Shown here: piece after piece, positions 37,277-45,858 of the stretch
How positions within the stretch are numbered: the stretch's first letter is position 1
Layout of the letters: every line of letters begins with the position of its first letter
Program-made: the position numbers and the translations under genes
Notes under the pieces: model-generated
The model's input: the letters and a program-made list of their open reading frames with translations, nothing else
Database searches by the model: none
Told to the model about the DNA's origin: nothing
Source: Entomomonas asaccharolytica
Lineage (GTDB): Bacteria; Pseudomonadota; Gammaproteobacteria; Pseudomonadales; Pseudomonadaceae
Reading direction: 5' to 3'
NCBI RefSeq assembly: GCF_016653615.1
Contig: NZ_CP067393.1
Coordinates: 682,001 to 746,000 of the forward strand
Length of the DNA: 64,000 bases

Positions 37277-38728
37277 ATGACCTCCAAAATACTCCATCTT
37301 GCTGCTGTTAAATCTTTTACTCGCCAGTTAATTGAAAGAAGTACTGAGGGTTGCTTGGTGCAAGATTTTTATGTGTCAGGTGAAAAACGTACAGATCCTT
37401 TTTTAATCATGGGTAACAAATCTGTTATTCCAGTTAGTTTTGATTATGAGTTATTGCCTATAGATGGACTGCTAACCCTTTATTATAAAACAGGTGCGAA
37501 AGAACAACAGGTTAATTACCAAGCTGGCAAGCGTAATGGTCAGTGGAATAGTTGGTATATCCATGGTCAAAAGGCTGGCGAAGGATATTTTTTAGATAAC
37601 CATAAACAAGGTTGTTGGCGAAAATATTGGCCTGATGATGAGAACTCCTATATTGAATCACATTACCAGGAAGGTTGGCTACATGGTGAGCATAAAGTAA
37701 TTGATGAAGGTCGATTAGTACTTGAGGGTGCTTTAGAGCAAGGTATGCGTGCAGGTGTCTGGTCATCTTATTACGAGAATGGTCAGAAATCTACGGAAAA
37801 GCATTATCAAAAAGGATTAGAAGAGGGCATATTTATTACGTGGTATGAAACAGGTAATAAATGCATTGAAGGCTATTTTCATGAGGGTGAGCGTGAAGGT
37901 TGGTGGGTTACTTATTACGAAAATGGCCAAAAAGAACAACAACAATGCTATGTGCGAGATATTTCCCAAGGTGTGTATCAAGCGTGGTATGAAGATGGTG
38001 AAAAACAAACTGAAGGTTATTATCAACAAGGAGAACGTCATGGTGCTTGGCGCAGTTGGTACAGGAACGGGAAGTTAAAAACAGAAGATCATTATGATGC
38101 GGGTGTTAAGCATGGCTTTTGTCAATCTTGTCACCCTTTAACAGAGCAACGTGTTGCTGTTTATTTTGATGAAGGAACACCTGTAGAAGATATTGTTTGG
38201 TTAGAGTGGCATGAAAATGGCAAAATTGCCTTAGAAGCTCCTTATGTTGATGGCCTTGAAGAGGGTTATTGGCGGCTTTGGTACGACAATGGTCAGAAAG
38301 ATCAGATAATTCCTTACCACGAAGGGTGTTTTCATGGTCGTGGAGCATGCTGGTACAAAAATGGCCAAAAGGAAAGAGAAGGCCAATATTATCAAGACAG
38401 CTTAAATGGTTCAGTTCAATATTGGTATGAAAACGGTCAACTTAAAACCCAATTGACTTATGAGCATGGCATAGAAAAAGGCCCATGCTTGGAGTGGTAT
38501 GAGTCAGGACAACAAGAAAAAGAATGCTTTTATAAGCAGGGTAAGTTAACAGGTAGTTATACAAGTTGGCATGAAAATGGTGCTAAATCAGTACAAGGCA
38601 GTTATTCACAAGGATTGCAAATAGGCTTTTGGCAATATTATTTAGAAGACGGCCGTCTTTATGATGAAATACTGTACGAACAAGGTGTATCCAGTACAGG
38701 TGTTGATCGTGTTTTTGAAACAAGCTAA
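37277..38728 (+). CDS. YwqK/MORN-variant repeat protein
   Basis: 483-aa protein built of about fifteen repeats of 22-24 residues of the type WYENGQKxxEGxYxxGxxxGxW, as in MORN-variant/YwqK-family proteins. Clear units are YYENGQKSTEKHYQKGLEEGIF, WYETGNKCIEGYFHEGEREGWW, WYEDGEKQTEGYYQQGERHGAW and WYENGQLKTQLTYEHGIEKGPC. There is no signal peptide or catalytic domain. YwqK proteins are annotated as antitoxins in some databases because of a Bacillus locus, but no toxin gene is recognisable here, so I would not call it an antitoxin. It forms a group with the Sel1-repeat gene upstream. Confidence 0.82.
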   Translation: MTSKILHLAAVKSFTRQLIERSTEGCLVQDFYVSGEKRTDPFLIMGNKSVIPVSFDYELLPIDGLLTLYYKTGAKEQQVNYQAGKRNGQWNSWYIHGQKAGEGYFLDNHKQGCWRKYWPDDENSYIESHYQEGWLHGEHKVIDEGRLVLEGALEQGMRAGVWSSYYENGQKSTEKHYQKGLEEGIFITWYETGNKCIEGYFHEGEREGWWVTYYENGQKEQQQCYVRDISQGVYQAWYEDGEKQTEGYYQQGERHGAWRSWYRNGKLKTEDHYDAGVKHGFCQSCHPLTEQRVAVYFDEGTPVEDIVWLEWHENGKIALEAPYVDGLEEGYWRLWYDNGQKDQIIPYHEGCFHGRGACWYKNGQKEREGQYYQDSLNGSVQYWYENGQLKTQLTYEHGIEKGPCLEWYESGQQEKECFYKQGKLTGSYTSWHENGAKSVQGSYSQGLQIGFWQYYLEDGRLYDEILYEQGVSSTGVDRVFETS

Positions 38729-38960
38729 TTAATAAATATTCTCTTGCAAATAGCCCTTAATTGTTAGACTTAATGATAGTACCTCTGGCTAGTATTAGTC
38801 TTTACTATATTTAAAAGTTATAACTTATAAGATTTTGTTGTAGTTAACTTTATTGAGTTGTCTTAAAGAAATCTACCTAAAAATCGTATTAATAGCCTAA
38901 TAGATATAAGTAAAAAAGTGTGAAATTTATTCATACTCTAAAATTAAGAGGAGATTTACC

Positions 38961-39515
38961 ATGTCGCAAGATAGAGAATATTTTCAGTTTACTTCAACAG
39001 AAGAATTACGTGCCAACGCTAGAAAAAATATTGAAGATGGTGCAGTTACTGAATCCTATACATTAGACCGTAAAAAAGTTATTGAACTGTTAAATGCTGC
39101 TTTAGCTACCGAATGGGTATGTATTTTACGTTACTATCGCCATTATTATATGGCTGCAGGTATGCTTGCAGATGCAGTTAAAGGTGAGTTTCTTGAACAT
39201 GCTAAGCAAGAGCAAGAACACGCTGATATGCTATCTGAGCGTATCGTACAATTAGGTGGTGAGCCTGATTTAAATCCAGATACTTTAACTAAACGTTCAC
39301 ACGCAGAATATCAAGAGGGTGTAACCTTAAAAGATATGGTTAAAGAAAATCTAATTGCGGAACGGATAGCTGTTGATAGTTATAGAGAGATGATTAACTA
39401 TATTGGTAATGCTGATACTACTACAAAACGTATTCTTGAAAGTATTCTAGAGCAAGAAGAGGAGCATGCGGATGAGTTCTCAGATATGCTAGAAGGTTGG
39501 ATTGGTGAGAAGTAA
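38961..39515 (+). CDS. ferritin-like/bacterioferritin family protein
   Basis: 184-aa four-helix-bundle protein with a di-iron ferroxidase-type site: Glu in AALATEWVCILRYYRHYY, E-x-x-H in HAKQEQEHADMLSERI, Glu in ENLIAERIAVDSYREMI, and E-x-x-H in LEQEEEHADEFSDML. The heme-coordinating methionine of true Bfr is not obvious, so this is the bacterioferritin-like group seen in Pseudomonas (similar to PA4880) rather than BfrA or BfrB. It probably stores or detoxifies iron or handles peroxide. A strong AAGAGGAGA ribosome binding site precedes it. The region 38729-38960 upstream is AT rich without a gene. Confidence 0.85.
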   Translation: MSQDREYFQFTSTEELRANARKNIEDGAVTESYTLDRKKVIELLNAALATEWVCILRYYRHYYMAAGMLADAVKGEFLEHAKQEQEHADMLSERIVQLGGEPDLNPDTLTKRSHAEYQEGVTLKDMVKENLIAERIAVDSYREMINYIGNADTTTKRILESILEQEEEHADEFSDMLEGWIGEK

Positions 39516-39529
39516 TTAACTCTCTGTTA

Positions 39530-39570
39530 TTTAACACGATTTAAATATTAACAAATTAAATCGTGTTAAA
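39530..39570 (+). other. perfect 15-bp hairpin after the ferritin-like gene
   Basis: TTTAACACGATTTAA and its exact reverse complement are separated by 11 bases, starting 14 bases after the stop codon. It lacks a downstream T run, so it may be a transcript-end hairpin. The following bases to 39758 contain no gene. Confidence 0.65.
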
Positions 39571-39758
39571 AGGGTGGATAAGTATTACTTATTTTAAGAA
39601 TAATGTAATTATTAGTTTTCATTGATGTGAGCTTTTTCAGTAAAACCCTACCCATGCAGGTATAGCTGTTTTACACAGTTTTGTACAAATTTGACAAAAA
39701 TAAATTAACTATCTATGGTAGCAACAAGGTAAGTTGATAAAGATAAACAGGGATTTTT

Positions 39759-40343
39759 ATGAGAAAAATAATTTATTTTCTAATAGTTTGCTGTATGCCT
39801 ATTTTAGCACTAGCTAATAATCAGCACGTATGTAAGCCTCCCATTAATAAACAAACATTAACCTATCAAAAAAGCACTAACACTCCCGTTTTTTTTGCGG
39901 GGTTTATTATTGAGCTTCCACCACCTAAAGATATAGGTTATTTCAACGATAATTTAATTTTTAAGTATGAACAAGATAAAACCATATACCTAACATTTTC
40001 TACCAATATGCTAATTGATGGGCGTGAGGCAGATTATGATCCTGTAGTGGTTTTTAAAGAGGCTTTTGGAATATTGCCAAAGCAAGCGAAAAACAACAGT
40101 GAAATTAACGCTATTATTAGGTTACAGCGTTTATGTGAGAATGAGTTAATTAGTTATCAAATTAATAATATTGATTACGATGTGATTAGAACTAAGTACC
40201 ACAATTCTTTTAGTGATAAAAGTACTATTGATACCTTTATATTGGGTGAACCAAAAGAAGTTTATATGATAGGTTTTAAAGGGTTCACCAATAAGGAAAT
40301 AGATCAACTATTATCAACAATACATAAAAAAAATAAAAAATAA
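39759..40343 (+). CDS. secreted hypothetical protein
   Basis: 194 aa, family not recognised. A signal peptide is clear (RKIIYFLIVCCMPILALA, cleavage after about residue 19). The mature domain has cysteines in HVCKPP and RLCENE and mixed alpha/beta character (FAGFIIELPPPKD, IYLTFSTNMLIDG, YMIGFKGFTNKEIDQLLSTI). It ends in a lysine/asparagine run. The next gene begins 12 bases downstream on the same strand, so the two may be co-transcribed, but nothing in either suggests a shared job. Confidence 0.65.
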   Translation: MRKIIYFLIVCCMPILALANNQHVCKPPINKQTLTYQKSTNTPVFFAGFIIELPPPKDIGYFNDNLIFKYEQDKTIYLTFSTNMLIDGREADYDPVVVFKEAFGILPKQAKNNSEINAIIRLQRLCENELISYQINNIDYDVIRTKYHNSFSDKSTIDTFILGEPKEVYMIGFKGFTNKEIDQLLSTIHKKNKK

Positions 40344-40355
40344 GGGACATTATTT

Positions 40356-40670
40356 ATGGACGAAAGTATGCGCGATGATGTTAGGCAAACCTTGGTTAAT
40401 CTTTATGGTTACCATGTTGTAAAAAATTGGCAGATTAATGAAGCGGTTGCAAATGTGCTATTGGAATATATAGCTGAAGTTGGTGATTGTAATAATGCAA
40501 TGGCTTGGGTTCCTCGCCCTTTGGCACCAGGGAAGAAACCGCTAACTGAGTTAGGCAAATATGCAGCAGGTAAACTATTTAAATCTACTGCTGATAGTAC
40601 ACCTGGTTGTATGAATCAAGCAAAGAATACATATCGTCGTAGATTTGATGATGCTAGTAGTAGCTATTAA
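40356..40670 (+). CDS. small hypothetical protein
   Basis: 104 aa, no domain recognised. No signal peptide or membrane segment. The first half is probably helical (RDDVRQTLVNLYGYHVVKNWQINEAVANVLLEYIAEV), and the second half is basic with two cysteines (GDCNNAMAWVPRPLAPGKKPLTELGKY; PGCMNQAKNTYRRRF). AAGGGA precedes the ATG by 8 bases. It converges on relA across a 70-base gap. Confidence 0.6.
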   Translation: MDESMRDDVRQTLVNLYGYHVVKNWQINEAVANVLLEYIAEVGDCNNAMAWVPRPLAPGKKPLTELGKYAAGKLFKSTADSTPGCMNQAKNTYRRRFDDASSSY

Positions 40671-40740
40671 GAAATTTATAATCTGTTTATAGCTCTTTTT
40701 TCAGACAAATAAACGGTTAGTAAGAATAAGTTATAATATA

Positions 40741-42984
40741 TTAGCCATTTAAACTACGTTTAACTTCGATAATATTAGGTAACTGAGAAATACGGCTTAA
40801 TAGTCTACCCAATGCATCTAAACCAGTAATCTCAATGGTTAATCTCATAGAGGCGGTATTATCTTCTTTATTTGATAACGTATTGACTGCCAGTGCATTA
40901 ATTTTTTCATTTAATAATAATTGTGATATATCACGTAATAAACCTGAACGATCATAGGCTTTGATTTGAACATCCACAGGGTAGGTCTTAGCGGGTACAG
41001 GACCCCAATCTACTTGGATCATGCGTTCAGGTTCACGACTGGCTAGTTGTAGAGCATTAGGGCAGTCTTGACGATGGATAGTTACACCACGCCCTACGGT
41101 AATATAACCAATAACGGCATCACCAGGTAGAGGATGGCAACAGTTAGCCATCTGAGTCATCAGATTACCCACACCTTGAATTTGAATTTCGCCAGGGTTA
41201 TTACCAATCTTGCTAGGGCGACGTTGAATCAATTCCAGTTGTTCAACTTCATTACTGGTAGGCTCTATTAATTGATGGGCAAGGTTTACGATATGGGCTA
41301 AACGTAAATCACCAGCACCAAGTCCAGCAAAAAGGTCTTCAGCATTTCTTACATTCGCTTTTTCTGCCAGTTTTTCAAAATTAACATGGTGTAAGGCTAG
41401 CCGTGATAATTCACGTTCAATCATGCTCTTACCCGCAGCAACGTTTTGATCACGGTCTTGTAGTTTAAACCAGTGAATAATTTTGGCACGTGCTTTAGAA
41501 GTGTTGATATAGCCTAAGTTAGGATTTAACCAGTCACGACTAGGGCCCCCTTCTTTACTGGTTATAATTTCAACTTGTTCACCTGTTTTAAGATTGTAGT
41601 TAAGCGGTACGATACGACCATCTATTTTAGCTCCTCGGCAACGATGTCCTACTTCGGTATGCACACGATAAGCAAAATCTAACGGAGTAGCGCCTTTCGG
41701 TAGATCAACTGCATGGCCCTCAGGGGTAAAGACATAGACGCGATCAGGTTCAGTATCCAACCTTAATTGGTCTGCAATTCCCATAAAGTCGCCAAGTTCT
41801 TCTTGCCACTCTAAAACTTGACGTAACCATGCAATCTTTTCCTCATAATGATCAGATTTGCTTTTAACATCAGTTCCTTTATAACGCCAATGGGCACAAA
41901 CCCCTAACTCAGCTTCTTCATGCATGGTTTGGGTACGGATTTGTACTTCTAGCACTTTTCCTTCAGGACCAATTACTGCTGTATGTAATGAACGATAGCC
42001 ATTTTCTTTTGGGTTGGCTATATAGTCATCAAATTCTTTAGGAATATGACGCCATAAGGTATGTACAATCCCTAAGGTGGTGTAACAGTCGGCTAATTCA
42101 GGTACTAATACTCGTACTGCACGCACATCATAAATTTGGCTAAATTTTAACCCTTTACGCTGCATTTTTCGCCAAATTGAGTAGATATGTTTAGCTCTAC
42201 CACTGATATCAGCTTTGATATTGGCTTCTTCCAGTTTTTCACGAAGTTGCTGCATAACATCAGCGATATATTGTTCGCGATCTAAACGACGCTCATGTAG
42301 TAGGGTAGCGATTTGTTTATATTGCTCTGGCTCTAAATAACGGAATGAAAGGTCTTCCAATTCCCATTTAATATGACCAATGCCTAAACGGTGAGCAAGA
42401 GGAGCATAAATATCAGCCACTTCACGGGCAACTTTTATTTTACGTGCATTATCAGCATTTTTTACCGCACGAATGGCACAAGTACGTTCTGCCAGTTTTA
42501 TAAGAGCTACTCGCACATCATCAATCATTGCCACAAGCATTTTGCGTAGGTTTTCTACTTGTGTTTGTGGGCTTAGCATATCAGATTCTACGGGGTTGTT
42601 AGCAAAGCTAATAGCAGCCATGCGTAGCACACCCTCAATCAATTTAGCAACAGTTACACCAAACTTTTCTTGTACTTGTTCTAAGGTAATATAATTTTCA
42701 CGTACTGCACGATAGATAATAGCGGCGGTTAATGTTTCTTGGTCAAGGTTTAAATCAGCTAAAATTTCTGCGATATCTAAGCCAACATGAAAACAAGAAA
42801 TATCTTCATTCCAACCTTTATGGGTTGGCTTACTGGTGTTAACAACGTTGGACACATATTCACAGACTTTGCGTAAAGTAGCAATATCTAAGCCCGAAAC
42901 CATGGCATTAATATGTTCTAGCCAAGCATCTAAATTGATACTACCATCTTCATTAATAGATTGATGTGCTTTAACTTGTACCAT
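40741..42984 (-). CDS. relA: (p)ppGpp synthetase RelA
   Basis: Ribosome-associated GTP pyrophosphokinase that makes (p)ppGpp in response to uncharged tRNA. The 747-aa protein has a degenerate HD domain (AAIIYRAVRENYITLEQV in place of the HDxxED hydrolase motif), marking it as RelA and not SpoT. The synthetase domain follows (IYDVRAVRVLVPELADCYTTLGIVH; NPKENGYRSLHTAV; LEVQIRTQTMHEEAELGVCAHW), then TGS (VYVFTPEGHAVDLPKGATPLDFAY), a zinc-finger region (MANCCHPLPGDAVIGYI) and an ACT domain at the C terminus. It forms a block with rlmD and cysM upstream, the Pseudomonas order. Confidence 0.96.
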   Translation of the reverse strand: MVQVKAHQSINEDGSINLDAWLEHINAMVSGLDIATLRKVCEYVSNVVNTSKPTHKGWNEDISCFHVGLDIAEILADLNLDQETLTAAIIYRAVRENYITLEQVQEKFGVTVAKLIEGVLRMAAISFANNPVESDMLSPQTQVENLRKMLVAMIDDVRVALIKLAERTCAIRAVKNADNARKIKVAREVADIYAPLAHRLGIGHIKWELEDLSFRYLEPEQYKQIATLLHERRLDREQYIADVMQQLREKLEEANIKADISGRAKHIYSIWRKMQRKGLKFSQIYDVRAVRVLVPELADCYTTLGIVHTLWRHIPKEFDDYIANPKENGYRSLHTAVIGPEGKVLEVQIRTQTMHEEAELGVCAHWRYKGTDVKSKSDHYEEKIAWLRQVLEWQEELGDFMGIADQLRLDTEPDRVYVFTPEGHAVDLPKGATPLDFAYRVHTEVGHRCRGAKIDGRIVPLNYNLKTGEQVEIITSKEGGPSRDWLNPNLGYINTSKARAKIIHWFKLQDRDQNVAAGKSMIERELSRLALHHVNFEKLAEKANVRNAEDLFAGLGAGDLRLAHIVNLAHQLIEPTSNEVEQLELIQRRPSKIGNNPGEIQIQGVGNLMTQMANCCHPLPGDAVIGYITVGRGVTIHRQDCPNALQLASREPERMIQVDWGPVPAKTYPVDVQIKAYDRSGLLRDISQLLLNEKINALAVNTLSNKEDNTASMRLTIEITGLDALGRLLSRISQLPNIIEVKRSLNG

Positions 42985-43047
42985 GAAACTACCTTATAGG
43001 GTGTTCTTTAAGAAACTGCGTAATTTACTATTGTACTAAGATTGCTA

Positions 43048-44406
43048 TTATCGCTCAAACAATACCATGACTTCACAATGTGAGGTTTGTGGAAACATAT
43101 CTATTATACCTGCTTTTTTAATTTGATAACCTTGTTCTATCAATAGTTTGGCGTCCCTTGCTAAGGTGGCTGGATTACAAGAAACATAGAGTAAACGATT
43201 TGTATCTAATTTTTTCATCTGTTTTATTATTTCCATTGCTCCATCTCTGGGTGGATCTAATAATACAGCAGCAAACTTCTCTTGAGCCCATATTTGGCCA
43301 GCAATAGGTTGTGTAAGATCAGCTTTATAGAATAAGGCATTGTCGATATTGTTTTGTTTGGCATTTTCTTTAGCTAAATCTACCATTCCTTCAACAGCTT
43401 CAACAGCAATTACCTGCTTAGCTTGTTTTGCTAATGGAAGGGTGAAGTTACCCAATCCACAAAAAAGATCTAATACTGATTCGTTAGCTTGTATTTGTAG
43501 CCAATCTAATGCTTGTTGCACCATGGCCTGATTAATTTCAGCATTTACCTGTATAAAGTCTCCCATACGATAGTTTAGTTTAAGGGACTGTTGATTAGCT
43601 ATTAAGTGGTAGCTTAAAGATAAATCAGTTTGGTAAGGCATAGGGAAAGCTTTACCCTGCAACCATAATTGGCATTGTTGGGTTTGGCAAAAAGTATGTA
43701 GCGTATTAATATCTTTATCAGTTAGTGGTGCTGTATGGCGAACCAGTAGAGCATACTGATTGCCAGAAAATAATTCTATATGGCCAATATGACGAGGTGC
43801 TGTTAGTTGCGTTAAACAATCAGGTAATTGTTGTAATAACTGGTTAAGCGATTCAGTTAATACCAGACAATTGTTAATAGCAACGATTTGTTGACTAAAA
43901 GCCGCCCTAAAGCCTATTTCTAATTGTTTAGTTTGTTCGTTAAAGCGAGTGGCAATGCGCGCTCGACGACGATAAGCAAAAGGTTTATTAATTAAAGGTG
44001 CTTGCCAATCTTGTAATGTAATATTCGCTATTCGTTGCAATTGCTCAATAACAGTATTTTGTTTGAACTGTATTTGTTGTTCGTAGGAAATATGTTGTAA
44101 CTCACAACCTCCACAAATTCCTGCATATTGGCATGGGGGAGTTTGACGTATAGCTGAAAGGGTAATTACTTGCTCACATTTAGCATTTACCCATTTGCTT
44201 TGGCTTGAAACTACCCTTACATTCACTTGTTCAGAGGGTAGGGCACCTGCTACAAACCATGTTTTATTGTGCAAGGTAGTAATACCCCGCCCATCATGAG
44301 AGAGTCGGTCAATGGTTAAGGTTTGTTTTTTACCTACAGGAATAGTCTTACTATTGCTTGGTTTACGGTTGCTTTGAAAGCGCAAACCTTGGTTTTGTTT
44401 ACTCAT
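43048..44406 (-). CDS. rlmD: 23S rRNA (uracil1939-C5)-methyltransferase
   Basis: AdoMet-dependent enzyme that methylates U1939 of 23S rRNA. The 452-aa protein has an N-terminal TRAM domain (LTIDRLSHDGRGITTLHNKTWFVAGALPSE), the [4Fe-4S] cysteines in CQYAGICGGCELQH with a further Cys upstream, the AdoMet motif VLDLFCGLGNFTLPLA, LLDPPRDGA and the catalytic-site YVSCNPATLARD. Its stop-start region overlaps cysM by 4 bases. relA follows 63 bases later. Confidence 0.95.
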   Translation of the reverse strand: MSKQNQGLRFQSNRKPSNSKTIPVGKKQTLTIDRLSHDGRGITTLHNKTWFVAGALPSEQVNVRVVSSQSKWVNAKCEQVITLSAIRQTPPCQYAGICGGCELQHISYEQQIQFKQNTVIEQLQRIANITLQDWQAPLINKPFAYRRRARIATRFNEQTKQLEIGFRAAFSQQIVAINNCLVLTESLNQLLQQLPDCLTQLTAPRHIGHIELFSGNQYALLVRHTAPLTDKDINTLHTFCQTQQCQLWLQGKAFPMPYQTDLSLSYHLIANQQSLKLNYRMGDFIQVNAEINQAMVQQALDWLQIQANESVLDLFCGLGNFTLPLAKQAKQVIAVEAVEGMVDLAKENAKQNNIDNALFYKADLTQPIAGQIWAQEKFAAVLLDPPRDGAMEIIKQMKKLDTNRLLYVSCNPATLARDAKLLIEQGYQIKKAGIIDMFPQTSHCEVMVLFER

Positions 44407-45308
44407 GCTTGAGGTTCGTCATAAATACCTGTTGATAGGTAGCGATCACCACGATCACAGATTATAGCAACAATAGTTGCATTTTCCACTTCTTTAGCTA
44501 AGCGCAATGCACCTGCAACAGCTCCACCTGATGATACACCACAAAAAATGCCTTCCTCACGTGCTAAACGACGCATAGTGTCTTCTGCTTCTCGTTGTTC
44601 CATATCAATAATACGGTCTACACGATTGGCTTCAAATATTTTGGGTAAATATTCAGGGTTCCAGCGACGAATACCAGGAATAGAAGCGCCTTCTTTAGGT
44701 TGTAAACCAACGATTTGAACAGCAGGGTTTTGCTCTTTAAGATAACGAGAAACGCCCATAATAGTACCTGTTGTACCCATAGCACTAACAAAATGAGTAA
44801 TCTTACCTTGCGTTTGTTGCCAGATTTCTGGGCCAGTACCTACATAATGAGCTTGTGGGTTATCAGTATTGGCAAACTGATTAAGTACAATACCTTCACC
44901 TTTGGCTTGCATTTCTAATGCTAAATCTCTAGCACCTTCCATGCCGATCTCTTTTGTAACGGTTACTAACTCAGCACCATAAGCCGTCATCGCTGCTTTG
45001 CGCTCAGCACTCATATTATCAGGCATAATAAGCACCATTTTATAGCCTTTAATTGCGGCTGCCATAGCCAATGCAATGCCTGTATTACCAGAGGTAGCTT
45101 CAATTAATGTGTCCCCTTGTTTAATCGCGCCACGTTGTTCGGCTAGGTTAATCATAGATAGTGCAGGCCGATCTTTTACAGAACCAGCAGGATTATTGCC
45201 TTCTAATTTGACTAAAATGGTATTGCTAGTATTACCTGCTAGCCGTTGTAATCTCACTAAAGGCGTGTTGCCAATTACATCAGCAATAGTTGGGTAATGT
45301 GTATTCAT
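44403..45308 (-). CDS. cysM: cysteine synthase B
   Basis: PLP-dependent enzyme that makes cysteine (or S-sulfocysteine) from O-acetylserine and sulfide or thiosulfate. The 301-aa product shows TIADVIGNTPLVRLQ, the PLP-lysine segment NPAGSVKDRPA, the substrate loop EATSGNTGIALA, the phosphate-binding AMGTTGTIMGV and the C-terminal CGVSSGGAVAGA. The ATG at 45308 gives the N terminus expected for Pseudomonas CysM; an in-frame TTG eight codons upstream is unlikely. First gene of cysM-rlmD-relA. Confidence 0.95.
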   Translation of the reverse strand: MNTHYPTIADVIGNTPLVRLQRLAGNTSNTILVKLEGNNPAGSVKDRPALSMINLAEQRGAIKQGDTLIEATSGNTGIALAMAAAIKGYKMVLIMPDNMSAERKAAMTAYGAELVTVTKEIGMEGARDLALEMQAKGEGIVLNQFANTDNPQAHYVGTGPEIWQQTQGKITHFVSAMGTTGTIMGVSRYLKEQNPAVQIVGLQPKEGASIPGIRRWNPEYLPKIFEANRVDRIIDMEQREAEDTMRRLAREEGIFCGVSSGGAVAGALRLAKEVENATIVAIICDRGDRYLSTGIYDEPQA

Positions 45309-45466
45309 GGTTAGTGACTCTCTACAAATCAATAATTTTCATAACAGGGGCACATCATACACATAAAAATCAAAAAGCTGGATAGTTATTAAAGGGTTTG
45401 ATGTGTTTTTTGTTTATATAGATATGTAGGAAAATTATAAAAATAGTTTGCTTATTAATTACTTAG

Positions 45467-45482
45467 TGTGAGCTACATCACA
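45467..45482. promoter_or_regulatory. CRP/Vfr-type binding site
   Basis: TGTGAGCTACATCACA is an exact TGTGA-N6-TCACA palindrome. It lies about 160 bases upstream of cysM (-) and about 380 bases upstream of the autotransporter (+). The surrounding 45309-45858 is a 550-base AT-rich region with no gene. The distance suggests that cysM or an upstream autotransporter promoter is the target. Confidence 0.65.
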
Positions 45483-45858
45483 AAAATGATATTTGATACC
45501 CTTAATTTTTTCTTTTATATGTTTGTAATGGCTATTGAATTTTTGCTAAGGAAAATCAAATTTAGTGAATAAATACAAGTAGAATCAGAAAGTTAAAAAT
45601 ATACTAAAAATAACACATTTTCTTGAGTGAAAAGTATTGTCTGATAAATCTTTTTTTGGGTAAAAACTAACAAAATATGTCAATTGACGCTAGTGTTTAT
45701 AGGCGCTCTAATAGGATTAGGGGTAAATATAACACTAATTTATAACCGTATTATATAAGTGTCCTTTTAAGTAGTTAAACGCTACTTAAGTTTAATGGAT
45801 GATACTTATTGCGTTGACCTTTTTATGTAGTAAAGGGAGAGGAGGAGAAGGAGTAATT

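Noticed and set aside
37277-38728. Calling the MORN-like gene a YwqK antitoxin
   Set aside because: No toxin gene is adjacent. The name only reflects a database label for the repeat.
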